From: Lactuca virosa
Lineage: Eukaryota > Streptophyta > Magnoliopsida > Asterales > Asteraceae
Length of the DNA: 64,000 nt
Assembly: GCA_928212115.1 (NCBI GenBank)
Contig: CAKMRJ010005634.1
Span: 125,677,111 to 125,741,110 of the forward strand
Reading direction: 5' to 3'
Positions within the stretch are counted from its first letter, which is position 1. The number at the start of each line of letters is the position of its first letter. The notes beneath the pieces were generated by a model. The model had not been told where the DNA came from and ran no database searches. It worked only from the letters and a program-made list of their open reading frames with translations. Shown one piece after another: positions 11,209-22,562 of the stretch. The position numbers were made by a program, and so were the translations under genes.

Positions 11209-12190
11209 TTGTTGATGGGCCGATATTCACTAAATAAATCTATCTATGGGCTCAAGCAAGCCTCCCGCCAGTGATACCACAAATTTCATCATATCATTGT
11301 CTCGTTTGGTTTTGAGGAAAATATAGTACATGATTATGTATATCACAAGTTTAGTGGGAATAAATACATCTTTCTGGTATTGTATATTGATGATATCTTG
11401 TGTGCCACCAATGATTTAGGGGTTTTATATGAGACGAAGAGATTTCTTTCAAAGCATTTTGAAATGAAATATCTTGGGGAAGCCTCATTTTTATTAGGAA
11501 TCTAAATTCAACGAGTCAGACCTCGTAGAATTCTAGGATTATCACAAAAGGGCTATATTGAAAAGATCCCTGAAAGATTTGGCATGCAAAACTACAAAAA
11601 AGGAGACACCTTTGTTTCGAAAGGAAATAAATTCAGTGTCAATTGGTGCCCTAAAAATGACCTTGAAGTTAAAGAGATGCAAAAGAATCCTTATGCTTTG
11701 GTTGTTAGGAGTCTTATGTATTCTCAAGTATCTACACGTCCTGACATATCTTTCATTGTATGGATGTTGGGAAGATATCTATGCAACCCAGGTATGGACC
11801 ACTGGAAAGTAGCCAAACGGGTTTGAGATATTTACAGAGAATAAAAGACTATATGCTCACATATAGGAAATAATATGTTTTGGAGATCATTGGGTATTTT
11901 GATTTTGATTTTGCCGGATGCCAAGACAGTTCTCGATCCACATCAGGCTACATTTACCTATTCGCAAGAGGAACTATTTCATGGAAGTCTGTTAAACAGA
12001 CTTTGGTAACTTCTTCCACAATGGTGACATAATTTGTAGCATGCTTTAAGGCATTAGAAAACGGGATATGGTTGTGGAACTTAGTCACGGGGCTGCGTAT
12101 TATTGGTGCTAAAAGACCACTTAAGTTGTATTGTGACAATAAGTCAGCAGTGTTATATTCCAACAACAACAGAAGCTGTAGAAAGTCAAG
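11209..12190 (+). pseudogene. Ty1/copia reverse transcriptase-RNase H (decayed)
   Basis: RT palm and RNase H of a copia element, read on the plus strand with stops and frameshifts. RT shows SIYGLKQASRQWYHKF near 11240 and the active site LYIDDILCA at 11380-11406. The connection has a STRPDISF-like stretch (VSTRPDISF near 11730) and RNase H has STSGYIYLFARGTISWKS near 11940 and LYCDNKSAVLYSNNN near 12130. The upstream RT fingers and everything before them are missing. The 3' end runs without LTR or spacer into gag sequence near 12190-12240, which is not a normal copia order (gag-PR-IN-RT-RH). Confidence 0.85.
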
Positions 12191-12960
12191 GCATGTTGAT
12201 AATTAAGTTTCTGGTTGTTAAAGAGAGAGTGCAAAATGGAAACATAAGGGAGTACATCATGGATATGTCTCATCTTGCTTCAAAACTTAAGGCATTAAAA
12301 CTGAATTTTTTTGATGATTTTCTATTACATTTGTTATTGCTTTCTCTTCCGGTACATTTTAATTAGTTCAAGGTGAGTTCTAATTGTCAAAGGGATAAAT
12401 GGACTCTTAATGAGCTCATTTCTTCTTGTGTGCAAGAAGAGGAAAGGATGAATCAGGAAACGACTGAAAGTGCCTATTTTGCTAGTACTTTTAAAAATAA
12501 AGGAAAAAGAAAGAGAAAAAAAGTTGCTACTAAGGGACCAGAACAAAAAAAAACAACATTTAGGTAATAATCAAAAGAAAAAGGAATCGGGATCTCCTAA
12601 ATGCTTCTTTTGTCAAGAACCTGGTCATATGAAGTCGAATTGTCCAAAATACAACGCTTGGCGAGTTAAGAAAGGTATAATTCGTGTTGTCGTCTATACT
12701 GAAGTTAATTTAGTTTTTTTACCTAGAATTACTTGGTGGATAGCATCTGGTGCTACTACTCACGTAAGTGTTTCTATGCAGGGTTTGCCTGAGCTACCGA
12801 AAACCAAAAAATGTTGAAAGATACATCTATGTGGGTGATAACAAGGAGGTTGAAGTCAAAACAGTTGGCAAATTTTGTTTATTACTAGACGGAATTTGGT
12901 TTCTGTTTTTGAATTGGATAAACTTGTTTATTATTTTTTTTTGGAAATTGTGAATTTAGT
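12191..12960 (+). pseudogene. Ty1/copia gag and protease (decayed)
   Basis: C-terminal gag with EYIMDMSHLASKLKALKL near 12253 and WTLNELISSCVQEEER near 12400. A single CCHC knuckle CFFCQEPGHMKSNC follows at 12602-12643. Protease follows at 12735-12780, where the expected Asp-Ser-Gly reads Ala-Ser-Gly (SGATTHVS retained), so the catalytic Asp is lost. Frameshifts lie near 12365, 12565 and 12815. Confidence 0.8.
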
Positions 12961-13346
12961 TTGTCTTTAAATTCAAATGTGATTGGTACTAGTTCACGAA
13001 CGTATTGTGATAAGTTATATATGCTTGGTATTGTTACTTCATATGATGAGACCTTGCATGTTGATTCATCTGGTACTAAGCGAATTTTAAATAATGAACA
13101 TTCAGCAACACTATGGCACAACCGTTTATGCCATATCTAATAAATGGGAATTGATAGGCTTGTGTTAGATGGAGTGCTAAATAACCTTAACTTTATAGAT
13201 TTGAAAATTTGTGTTGAATGTATCAAGGGAAAACAAACCAAACGAAAAGATAAGATGACACATGTCTTTAGATTTCTTCGAATTGAAACATATAGATATT
13301 GATGGACCATTCCTTTAGGCTTCTTGGAATGGTCAACAATATTTTA
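12961..13346 (+). pseudogene. Ty1/copia integrase, N-terminal part
   Basis: Zinc-binding pre-integrase domain with LWHNRLCHIS near 13110 and CVECIKGKQT near 13213, then the start of the catalytic core up to GQQYF at 13346. Here a 19.5-kb LTR element begins. The coding sequence resumes at 32868 (or 32873, counting one copy of the target duplication). Confidence 0.8.
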
Positions 13347-16300
13347 TGTCACAACTAGCCTTTTTGGCTAGGAAATTCCGTCCTCAAGTAAGCAAGGACT
13401 ACTGTGAGACTTGTGTTAACACTTCTAAGTGTACAATATGAGTTCCTAATGAGCCATGTAGAGTTAGAATGAAATCTCTCCCAAATCTCTTCAAGTATGT
13501 GAAATCTCTCCCAAATCTCTCCAAGTATGTGAAATCTCTCCAAGTATATCGAATCTCTCCAAAATCTCTCCAAGAATGTGAAATCTCTCCCAAATCTCTT
13601 CAAGTATGTGAAATCTCTCCCAAATCTCTCCAAATATGTGAAATCTCTTCAAGTATATCGAATCTCTCCAAAATCTCTCCAAGAATGTGAAATCTCTCCC
13701 AAATCTCTTCAAGTATGTGAAATCTCTCCCAAATCTCTCCAAGTATGTGAAATCTCTCCCAAATCTCTTCAAGTATGTGAAATCTCTCCCAAATCTCTCC
13801 AAGTATGTGAAATCTCTCCACGTATACCGAATCTCTCCCAAATCACTCCAAGTATGTGAAATCTCTCCCAAATCTCTCAAAGTATGTGAAATCTCTCACA
13901 AATCTCTCCACGTATCTCAAATCTCTCTAAGTACCTTCCTCAGTCGAAAACAGCTCAAAACCGGAAGAGGAAACCCAAAAGGATCCTCTTGGTCCGGAAC
14001 CCTCTTGGTCCAGAACCCTCCTGGTCCGGAATCCTGTTGGGCCGGAACCCCTCCTTATTTCGGATGCTTCTGATGGATCCGGAATGCCCATGTTGATTCG
14101 GACAATCTCGCAAGCCGGAAGGGTGACTCCGGAATAAGCCTCTCATCCAGAAGGTTAGCCCCGCTTCGGAAAAATCCAAGTCAGCTTCGGAAGCCTCCGG
14201 TCCGGACCTCCGGATCTCGCATGTGCCTTCTGAATTCGAGACTCCACTCCGGAATTCTCCTATTGACTCCGGAACTTTGAGAAATGATTCGGAAATTTGG
14301 AAAACTGCTTCAGACCCTCGCAGGAATCAGCCCCCACTCCGAATTTTTGTCATTTTCGGACCTTTTTATCATTTTAAGGCAGTTTGACGTCGGGAATCAT
14401 ACCAAACTCATATTTTTCATATCTGAGACCCCTAAAACCTCTATTTTATGCCAAATTCAATTATTTAAATCATATTTTCATAAAATAAAAGTTTAGGATT
14501 TAGGAAGATCCTATCCTAAATCAAGATAAGGATAAAGAGTGTGACTTGGTGATTTGACGAAACTCCTATTCCCCATGCAAATCACAGTATCCCATGCTTT
14601 ACCCACCAAATATCCATGCATGGACCATCAGATCCCCATGCACCAAAGATTCCTCCTTTTTTCTTATACTCTTAAAACAACGACAGTAGAAGAAAGATTG
14701 GGCTATCCATTTCCTCTCACTCTTCTCATTTCCTCTCAAAAGCTTATCCCAAAGGCAAGAACAAGGATCTTGCTGGAAGCAAAATTTCTCAAATCTTCCC
14801 TGGAGTTTTTCTAAAGTAAGTTCTCCACTCATCTAAGATTTTACATAATTTTCAAGATGAATCCATATTATTTTATTCATAATAATATGTGATAATCAAC
14901 CTTAGGATAACATTATTCCCATAGAAGTTCCTCATCTCAGCCAAAAGTTTAAGCTTGAGATCTTCACTCCATAACTCCAAACAACTCCTCAACCAACTCA
15001 AGGTGAGCTTCATACCCTACCTTTTTCAATGTTTTAATGTTTTTGGGGGAGAGTACAAGTCGAATCTTGCCTAAATACTTGAATAATTGCATGTATACGT
15101 ATGTTTGTATGTGTGTGTGAAATATTATTAAATTATTATTTTAGTAATATTCTCATGAACGTAAGATTTCACAACTTCATAAAGAACAGAGGATACTTTG
15201 TGTACAAAAGAGCCTCCCAACTATTAGGTGTGTCCAACTTAACCCCTTTATCTATGCTTTCATGTATAGAGATAACAGTTATAAAAAGGGACCTTGATAA
15301 GTTTACACTATTTCTAGTAATTTTCAAAAATGGAAACTTTGTATTTACAAACTATCAGGGAGTATTTTATAAATATTCGATATAAAAGTTTGCGTCAAAA
15401 AAAATACAAATAAAGCCTTTATGACAGAAATATTTGCATGTCATAAACTGCTGTCGTAAAACCTCCAAGAACATAAATAATGTTCTATATGTCATAAAAC
15501 AGAAAATGCGTGTCATAACCGGCAGTTATAAATTTATACAAATTATAACTTGACACTTTTTCTCTTGACTAAAATGACTTATTTTTCAATAAATGAAAAG
15601 GAACGAACACGAGCACCCAGTTAACGAGCACAATTAACGATATGGAACGAGAACGATATTTCTATTCAATGAGTACGAATTTCATTATTTATCTAACAAA
15701 TAATGGGTCTCTAACGATTGCCCAAAAGGTTGTTAATATTCTAGTCAGACAAATCTTGAAAGTACCTAAATATAAAAATATTAGTGTACATCTAAAGGCC
15801 TGTAAGGACTTATAACCAGAGTCTCCTGGAGGGAGAGCGGAAATTTGTGTATAGATCTATACAGGGTTGACACCCCGCACCTTCGCTGTTCGCTACAGCT
15901 AGACAGGCCAGTCTAGGGTGACAAATATCTTTTCCAAAACCGAGGGCGCCTGAGAAACGCCAAAACAGGCACTCCGTCAGATTAGTATGGTTATAACGGC
16001 TCACTAGAATATGTTATATTAACTAGAAATTTATGTAAGGAAAAACCTCATAAATAAATTTTGGCACATTGTGTCGACCGTCCTTTACATGATAAGTGAT
16101 GATCCACATTTGTTGCGTTGACTGTCCTTTTTCATAGTGTAGAACGTCCACAATTGCCATGTTGATTCTTTCTCCTAACAAGTATAGAGTCGTAATACTG
16201 CTATTTTACAAATTAAAAAACGTAGGACCCTATGGAAAACGTTTGTAAACGATTTTGAAAACAATAAACTAACCCACACATATACATAGTTGTAACTAGA

Positions 16301-16997
16301 ACTTACGAATATTTTATAGCAAAAAATATAGGATTTTCTGGAGAAAACGATTTTCTACGATTTCGATAACGATAAACTAGAACGCACACTCAATTTTACT
16401 CGATAAGAGGAACAAGATTTTCAACCATATTCTCTTTTTGAAAATAAGGGACTTTTCTGGAAACGATTGACTATTACTATTCAAAAGCACTATTCTCGTA
16501 CACAGCTCGCTTTTACAAATTACACTACTTTTCAAAATCACTCCTTATAAGGATGAACAAAAGTAATGACTTTTGCACACACATATATCCATGATTTTCA
16601 AGGCAAGACTTCAAACGATTTCATAGAAAATAACGGATTTTCTGAAAGTACAATGAGAACGAATCTAAACAAGTGTAAATGATTTTATACAAAAATGCTT
16701 ATGAACTCACCAACTTTTTAGTTGACGCTTTTCAAAACGACTTGTATTCTCAGGGATCTAGTAAGCAGGTAAGAAGGGACGCGGATGCATGACTATTTAG
16801 CTGTAGCTTGGAATTTTCTACTTATGTCTCTTTTGTGTAACTCGAAGAACAAATACAATATGTAAACAATGTAAGTTTGTTATCTCAATGTGTGATGTTT
16901 GGATTGCTCTGTTTCATTTATATTCAATTGTTATGATACTGCACAATGAAGTCACCCGCCTCCGGACGTTTCCGCCATCTGGTCCGGGGGTGTGACA
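13347..16997 (+). repeat. 5' LTR of element C
   Basis: About 3.65 kb, colinear with 29085-32867. It differs mainly by a longer 30-bp tandem array and by lacking the 435-bp hAT element. It contains a CCGGA-rich stretch (13990-14340) and no coding sequence. Unusually long for a plant gypsy LTR. Confidence 0.9.
13470..13930. repeat. 30-bp minisatellite, long allele, in 5' LTR of element C
   Basis: About 15 units of the form AATCTCTCCCAAATCTCTCC + AAGTATGTGA with variants (TATATCG, CGTATACCG). Because the unit is a multiple of three, every minus-strand frame stays open as a 10-residue repeat; this is an artefact, not a gene. Confidence 0.95.
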
Positions 16998-17000
16998 GAT

Positions 17001-17012
17001 TGGTATCAGAGC
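17001..17012 (+). other. Primer binding site, element C
   Basis: TGGTATCAGAGC, complementary to the 3' end of initiator tRNA-Met, three bases after the LTR end. Confidence 0.85.
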
Positions 17013-18509
17013 ATTGTTTATAGTGAACTGGTATATCTAGCCATACAAGATATACAACTATAAATATAATGGGACTAAAACACACTCTGCATGAACGTAT
17101 ACTTTAAGAAGATAAGTATTTATAAAAATATACATATTTACTAACCTAGTATCATAACGAGAAGAAACCAAAAGTAACTAAAGGTTGAACATTACAGCCA
17201 AACCTGGGTAGTTATGTAATCATATCTGGGATAAATATAGCCTGATCAACTATATTTATTCGAGATATGACCAACATGTGCTTGGTAGTGACGGTGATGT
17301 GGCAACATACCTAAACCTACCAACTATGCGCACAAGAGAATGTTAGAATCGAACATCAAGTTTAAAATACTATAGGAGTATTTTAGGATACTATAAACCC
17401 CTCCCATACCTAAAACTTTCCCTGTATATCTCGTACCTCGATTCTCGCACAAACGAGTAGTTGAAATTCCTCACCAAGACTTCTGTTACCCTATCACGTT
17501 AAATTACGGATGGGGCAAGGAGAGACCAGAAGAAGTCCATGAGGAAAAACCCAGAAGTGGATCCTAAGGAATACCAATAGATGAATTGTGAAAGGAAGGA
17601 TTCCGACTAAGAACCCAGCAAGGATAAAAGCGCCAAGGAAACCCTTGACGAGCTCTACCCAATTGATAGTAGACCAGAGACCCTTTCACCTTTCTCTTCC
17701 CAGATACATAAACACCCCATATAGGTACTCCTGGAATAGACATACCTAGAAACAAAACGATACCCACGCAAAAACAAGTTAATAAATTGGCTCCTACCCA
17801 ATTTAGGGCGCACCTTCACGAAGGACACCCCGATCCACAATTGACGTGTACTGAACTCCGATGGACAACACCCTCTCGAATCAAGCATCACCCCCGTATG
17901 AGCCACGAGTAACCCGAATTGACTCTCGACTTCCAACCCTCTGTCATGGAGTAATGGAGACCATAAACAAAGCCTGATATATGGGAATGTAAATCCGATC
18001 CCCCACGAGTAACAAGAACGCCTTTCCAAATGCCTTACGAAACCCACAAGTAGGACCAGAAAACTATGCAGACCATGTACACTCCTTAAAAGGGGAAATG
18101 GTCATTTGGAGACCGCAACTCATAGCAATCAAGGCTAGGACAGTCTTAGCAGCGTAGGGAACACAAAAAGGGCACTCATAATATAAGTGAAATGGTCAAG
18201 CACTCTGTGCGCCATGTCGGTAAAAGAGGATCACCACACTACTCGCCTTAGGTTCATAATGCCCTTAATCGCAACCAGTAGTAGTAAACCAAGAGGAGTA
18301 CATCCTCCAAGAATCTATACAACCAAATCCGTTAACTATATTGCTAACTATGTGCTATTTTGATAGACTTAACATCATGCAATATATGTTTCCACTCTCT
18401 ATCATAACTGCATCATGGGGATGTAGGTTGACACGATTATATGAGTAAACTCCCTTGAAACTAGCTACAAGTACTTACGAGCTCACTTTTTGTGTGCAAC
18501 AGGGTCATG
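17013..18509 (+). other. Leader of element C
   Basis: About 1.5 kb without a convincing open frame between primer site and the gag start at 18510. The ORFs seen on the minus strand (17564-18047) match no retroelement domain and are treated as chance. Confidence 0.6.
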
Positions 18510-19105
18510 TCTTACCATGGAGATGACCAGTACCCTGACGATGCACCGATCCTACAAATAGACTCCACCACATTCCAAGCCACCGTAACAGCTGTCATGG
18601 CAGCTGTCATGGCATACTTCAATGCCAACAGCACGGACGAAAATAGAAACAGTACTGGTAAATTCAATCCTAACAATAACCAGGAAAAACCAACGAAGGA
18701 CAACTCGCTAATGCACCCTAAAACCTAAACCTAAGCTCAAGAAACGGAAGTTTGGAAATGAAAAAGGAGGCAATTCGACTCAGAGGCCTACTAAAAGACA
18801 ACAAGTGGAATCAGTCCCTACCCCCACTAATCCTACTCCTCCCCCATCGAGACAATCATACCTTGGGAACAATCCACCCTGCAACAAGTGCAAACACCAT
18901 CATTGGGGAGCCTGCCAGACATTTTGTTGCAAGAGGTGCAACAAGATGGGGCACACATCCCCGCTACTGTAGGGCCCCGGCCCCATACGTCACCCCAACC
19001 CGCAACCCAGAAGTAAGTTCAGTTTTCCACAAGTGCGGTGCAACAGGACATCTCAAGAGAGATTGTCCAACGGAGATGACTAATGAAGGAGTCGACGACT
19101 AGACA
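18510..19105 (+). pseudogene. gag remnant of element C
   Basis: The N-terminus starts MSYHGDDQYPDDAPILQID (18510) and runs to a stop at 18728. After a frameshift the nucleocapsid follows: CNKCKHHHWGAC near 18880, CCKRCNKMGHTSPYC near 18925 and CGATGHLKRDC near 19035-19065. The capsid domain that normally lies between is missing, so this gag is internally deleted. The start resembles gag of a gypsy family common in Asteraceae (recognition only). Confidence 0.7.
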
Positions 19106-19201
19106 GGAGTTGACGACAAGGAACCCTACCATAGCTTTTGGTACGTTCCACGATAAACTTAAGCATCGAATTATTACAAAAAAGTTTTTGTCAATTAAAA
19201 A

Positions 19202-19876
19202 TGATGATATATGGTCCACTAGCATGGCCTAGACTGCTCTAGCACGCCAGCCTGGCCTTGCGCGCTCCTGCCAGCCCTGTCTGGCGTTCCCTTGCGAGCC
19301 TTGTTGGGGACTCCCTTGCCAGCCCTGCTGGGGACTCTCCTGACGGCCCGGTCAGGCGCTCCCTCGCCTGGCACTCCCTTGTTATCCCTTCCTGGTGCGC
19401 GCCCGCCAGCCCTGCCTGGGGCACGCCCGGCGCCTCCGGGCGGCCTTGCCCAACTCCTTGCTAGTTGGGCCTGAATTGGGCTGGCCCAAGGCCTGCCCTA
19501 ATTCCCCTTGACCTAATTGTCCACTATAAATAGAATAGTGCCTCCTCCATGAAGGAGGACTCTTTCCTGAGTGGTTCAGTCACCACTAAGATCTTTCCCG
19601 AGATCTTCCCTTCGGCTCAGCCGCCACACTATACCCCGGCCGGGTGGCTCAGCCGCCTCCCACCGCCGTCAGCCACCATCCACCACCACTAGCACCAAGA
19701 TGGTTCCCTCCAGCTATGGAGAACCATCTCAGATCTTCTAGCTGATCTAACTTGACCGTCGGAGTCCGCTCCCGGGGCACAGTCCCTGGGAGGGCTCTAA
19801 CGACTTTGCACTGTGATGTCCAGATCTCCGCCGCAACAGAAGACCAGAAGAGCCGCCGGAGGTCGATGTCGCATCA
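19202..19876 (+). repeat. 5' LTR of element D
   Basis: 675 bp, TGATGATATATGG...GTCGCATCA. It has a GC-rich imperfect repeat of about 30 bp (CCAGCCCTGCTGGGGACTC type, 19250-19440). The 3' LTR lacks a short GC-rich segment near 19410-19430 but is otherwise nearly identical by eye, so the insertion is fairly young. Confidence 0.9.
19525..19532 (+). promoter_or_regulatory. TATA box of element D 5' LTR
   Basis: TATAAATA in the context CCACTATAAATAGAATAG, repeated in the 3' LTR at 25745-25752. Confidence 0.7.
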
Positions 19877-19877
19877 T

Positions 19878-19890
19878 TTGGCGCCATCCC
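19878..19890 (+). other. Primer binding site, element D
   Basis: TTGGCGCCATCCC directly after the LTR. The TGGCGCC start matches primer sites complementary to tRNA-Asp or related tRNAs, used by Athila/Tat elements; the exact tRNA is uncertain. Confidence 0.6.
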
Positions 19891-21170
19891 GGACTCGAGC
19901 AAGTAGCAAAAGCCTCAGTTGGTTTCAAGCTTGTTCATCCGCACATCTGTTCAGATCTGATGGGGTTTTCATCTCAGGTTTCCTCAGATCTGATTATTTT
20001 CTAGTATCATTTGTTCAGATCTGCTTATTTTTTGACAAGATCTGATCAAATTTGCTGCACTATCTTTTAGATCTGTAGATCCATCATGTTCTTTAGTTCA
20101 GATCTATGGATCTATATGATTTCCTTCACTCAAACACTCCCCAAGTTTGCAAAAATCTTCTTAGATTTGTTTTTGGTTCATATTTGGGGGTTTGTTGAGT
20201 AGGATGAAGAGAAAATAAATTTTCATGAGTTTTTCGCTCAGATCTCTAAATCTGCACATTTTTTATTCATTTAATCACCTCTCAAGTCTAAAAACACTAA
20301 TTCAGACCCTTTTTTACTTGTATCTTCGGGGAGAGAAGAGGCTCTTTCGACCTTTTCTCCATCTTTGTTCATATTTTGGTGTTTATCCAAGCAACTTGAG
20401 AGGAGATGAAAATTTTTGTGATTTTTTACCTTATTTTTAGTTTATGCTACAAAGAAATCACATTTAGTTGATGATTTTCTTTGTAAGAATCTTCTGAAGT
20501 TGTCTAATTAGTGTTTTCTCTAAAAGCTCAGAGATAGAAAATGAAATTTTTTCCAGATCTGTTGTTTCTTGCTCATATCTTCATAGCTTGTTGAGCAAGC
20601 TGAAGAAGAAAATGAAGTTTATGAGAAGAAAACCCTATTAAATTCGTTTTTGTTTATGTTTTGGTGTCTTTCCAGCAAGTGTGATCAGAAAAGAAGCTTG
20701 TTTATTTAGTGTTTTCCTTGGTAGCCTGAAGAGAAAAAAAAAGAGTTTTTGTAGGTCTTATCCTACTTCAGTTTAGTTTGATGATTCATTGAACAAGATG
20801 AAGAGAACGTAATTTTTTTATGAGTTTTTACCTTATTTTTCAGTCCATATATTATCAGAAATTCGTTTTTAGATTTTCTGTAAACAACTTCATTCCTCAT
20901 AGCAGTTCCAACTGTGTTTCTTGTACATTTCTCAAAACCCACAAAAATTTGCTTTTCTGTTCTTACCAAACCCATCAAATTTTATTTTGCATTTTTACCT
21001 CAAAGATGTACCCTACCCTCCTCATAATTTACTGCTTAGTAAAAAAAATGGAGGGGGAGAGGGAAGTATTCAGTGTATACACTAAGATGCAAGACCCTCT
21101 CACGCATGTCCTTTTTATGTTCTGGGGTTTGACAAACAAGTTTGGGGAAGAAAAAAAAGGTCTAAGTCAA
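19891..21170 (+). other. T-rich leader of element D
   Basis: No coding sequence. Repeats of AGATCTG words (19930-20120), then phrases around GAAGAGAAAATGAA and TTTTTATGAGTTTTTACC that recur loosely through 20200-20830. Confidence 0.6.
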
Positions 21171-21189
21171 TATATATATATATATATAT

Positions 21190-21229
<40 letters not shown>

Positions 21230-21235
21230 TATATA
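21171..21235. repeat. (TA)n microsatellite in element D
   Basis: About 65 bp of TA with a single GA and one TAAT interruption. Confidence 0.95.
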
Positions 21236-21382
21236 AGAAAGGGAAGAAGAGACGTATACACAAAGAAAAAATGATGGTTACTCCTTTTCACACCGAACAC
21301 AATAAAAACCAAATACAGCTGTGGTGCTCTTTGTCATTTCATAGCCGACAATAAAGAAAAAGATGGGTAACCAGGTGGTACA

Positions 21383-22414
21383 TTGTACACTGTATACTCA
21401 TCATATACAAAACAATCAAAAGTCAAAAGCATCCTCATTGGGACCCCAGGGCCAACCATCAACACAGGTAACATGAAAGAACGAAGCCAGGTACCACCGG
21501 TTTCTGTTGATGCCCCACTCCCGTCACCGTCATTGACATCCGGCCACCACCTGTCTCACTCATCTACTCCATCTAAGAAAACACAGTGTTCTGATGACCA
21601 CCTTCTCCCGTCGCTGGTCGATGTCATCGTCGGAGACCCAGCAAACCCAATCACCACCGGTCGACACATCATCCCTAGCAGCGTTCGACAGAAACCTGAA
21701 ACCAAACAAAACCATCGCACAACCATGGTCGGACCTGTGACTGCTCGATTTGACGCTACCAAAAGGAAATTACTGACGGACCATCTCCAACCTCTGTCGT
21801 TAGAGGCATCTCCATCGCCAGCCTCCTCCGACTTCGACGAAAAATCCCGGACAATTAACTCCACCGACCAGATGCCTCACCAATGTCTTCCATCACCAAC
21901 GGTCGAAACTCAAATCGTCACCAGTCCATCATCTTTGACTTCTCCAGTCGCCGGTCGCCACCACTCCCTCACTATGGCGACTCCGACAGAGCATCGCGTC
22001 CGGCGACTTCGACAACTCCAATCTCCTCTCTCAGATGGTTTTTCTTTTACGAGCAATAGAGAAAAACCATCCAATCGCAGCCATCACCGTCGGACCGCTC
22101 TTGTAACGCGATCTTCTGCAGCAGTCGACTTGGCAAGGCAGCGCCTCCAACAAGAACCACCATCGACCATAGCAGCCCCAAGGCGCCAGCAAATCCGTCA
22201 CTGCTATCCTGATCCTCGCTACACCTTTCAGATTTTGACGAAGGATAAACAACGAAATTTCGCCGGGAGTCCTTGCGTCGCATATCAATGGCGTTATTCC
22301 ATCCCGTGGGATCTCTCTGTGCAGATTCAACAGCCCGTGATGATCTCTTTGTTCAAACTAACGAAGGAAGCGATGGGAAGCACTATGTCAATTAGCAGAG
22401 AAAAAAATATATAA
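21383..22414 (+). CDS. Hypothetical 343-residue Ser/Pro/Thr-rich protein in element D
   Basis: Longest open frame of element D. The first Met is at 21383; a second Met at 21473 is an alternative start. The product is rich in Ser, Pro, Thr, Arg and His with low-complexity stretches, and I see no retroviral motif, signal peptide or membrane segment. The same DNA is partly open on the other strand (21556-21864 and 22031-22330), and a promoter-like region sits downstream in minus orientation, so the open frame may be an antisense shadow of a captured host gene. I cannot name a function. Confidence 0.3.
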   Translation: MYTVYSSYTKQSKVKSILIGTPGPTINTGNMKERSQVPPVSVDAPLPSPSLTSGHHLSHSSTPSKKTQCSDDHLLPSLVDVIVGDPANPITTGRHIIPSSVRQKPETKQNHRTTMVGPVTARFDATKRKLLTDHLQPLSLEASPSPASSDFDEKSRTINSTDQMPHQCLPSPTVETQIVTSPSSLTSPVAGRHHSLTMATPTEHRVRRLRQLQSPLSDGFSFTSNREKPSNRSHHRRTALVTRSSAAVDLARQRLQQEPPSTIAAPRRQQIRHCYPDPRYTFQILTKDKQRNFAGSPCVAYQWRYSIPWDLSVQIQQPVMISLFKLTKEAMGSTMSISREKNI

Positions 22415-22562
22415 GAAGAAAATAGGGTTTCGGCTGAGATTAAGTAAATGGGCCCACAAATTGCAATAAGTTCCTATTTTGGTTTCATAAGCTACAAATG
22501 GGCCGAGAACTCCATTGACATTTTAATTGGGCTGCCTCAGTACGTAAGCAGCAAATGGCCCA
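22403..22562 (-). promoter_or_regulatory. Captured plant-type promoter? (minus strand) in element D
   Basis: Read on the minus strand: GGCCCA-type sites at 22562-22556, 22504-22499 and 22456-22449, then AAACCCTAT (telo-box) at 22430-22422, then TATATA at 22413-22408. GC-richer sequence that could be a 5' exon follows below 22330. This order is typical of housekeeping plant genes. Its presence inside a pol-less element suggests gene capture; inferred from motifs only. Confidence 0.4.

Noticed and set aside
13470..13930. Regular about 30-bp repeats resembling a CRISPR array
   Set aside because: No unique spacers: the repeats are contiguous and the setting is a plant LTR.
13355..14073. Many open frames with a repeated RFGRDFTYLE-type 10-residue peptide on the minus strand (also 29093-29419) and SLPNLSKYVK type on the plus strand
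   Set aside because: Translation of a 30-bp LTR minisatellite in all frames; unit length divisible by three keeps frames open. Not genes.
17001..17012. TGGTATCAGAGC sites (also near 5140, 40717, 55872) as tRNA genes
   Set aside because: They are primer binding sites complementary to a tRNA 3' end; no tRNA fold around them.
17564..18047. Minus-strand open frames of 67 and 130 residues in the leader of element C
   Set aside because: No motif, atypical composition, inside a non-coding leader; likely chance.
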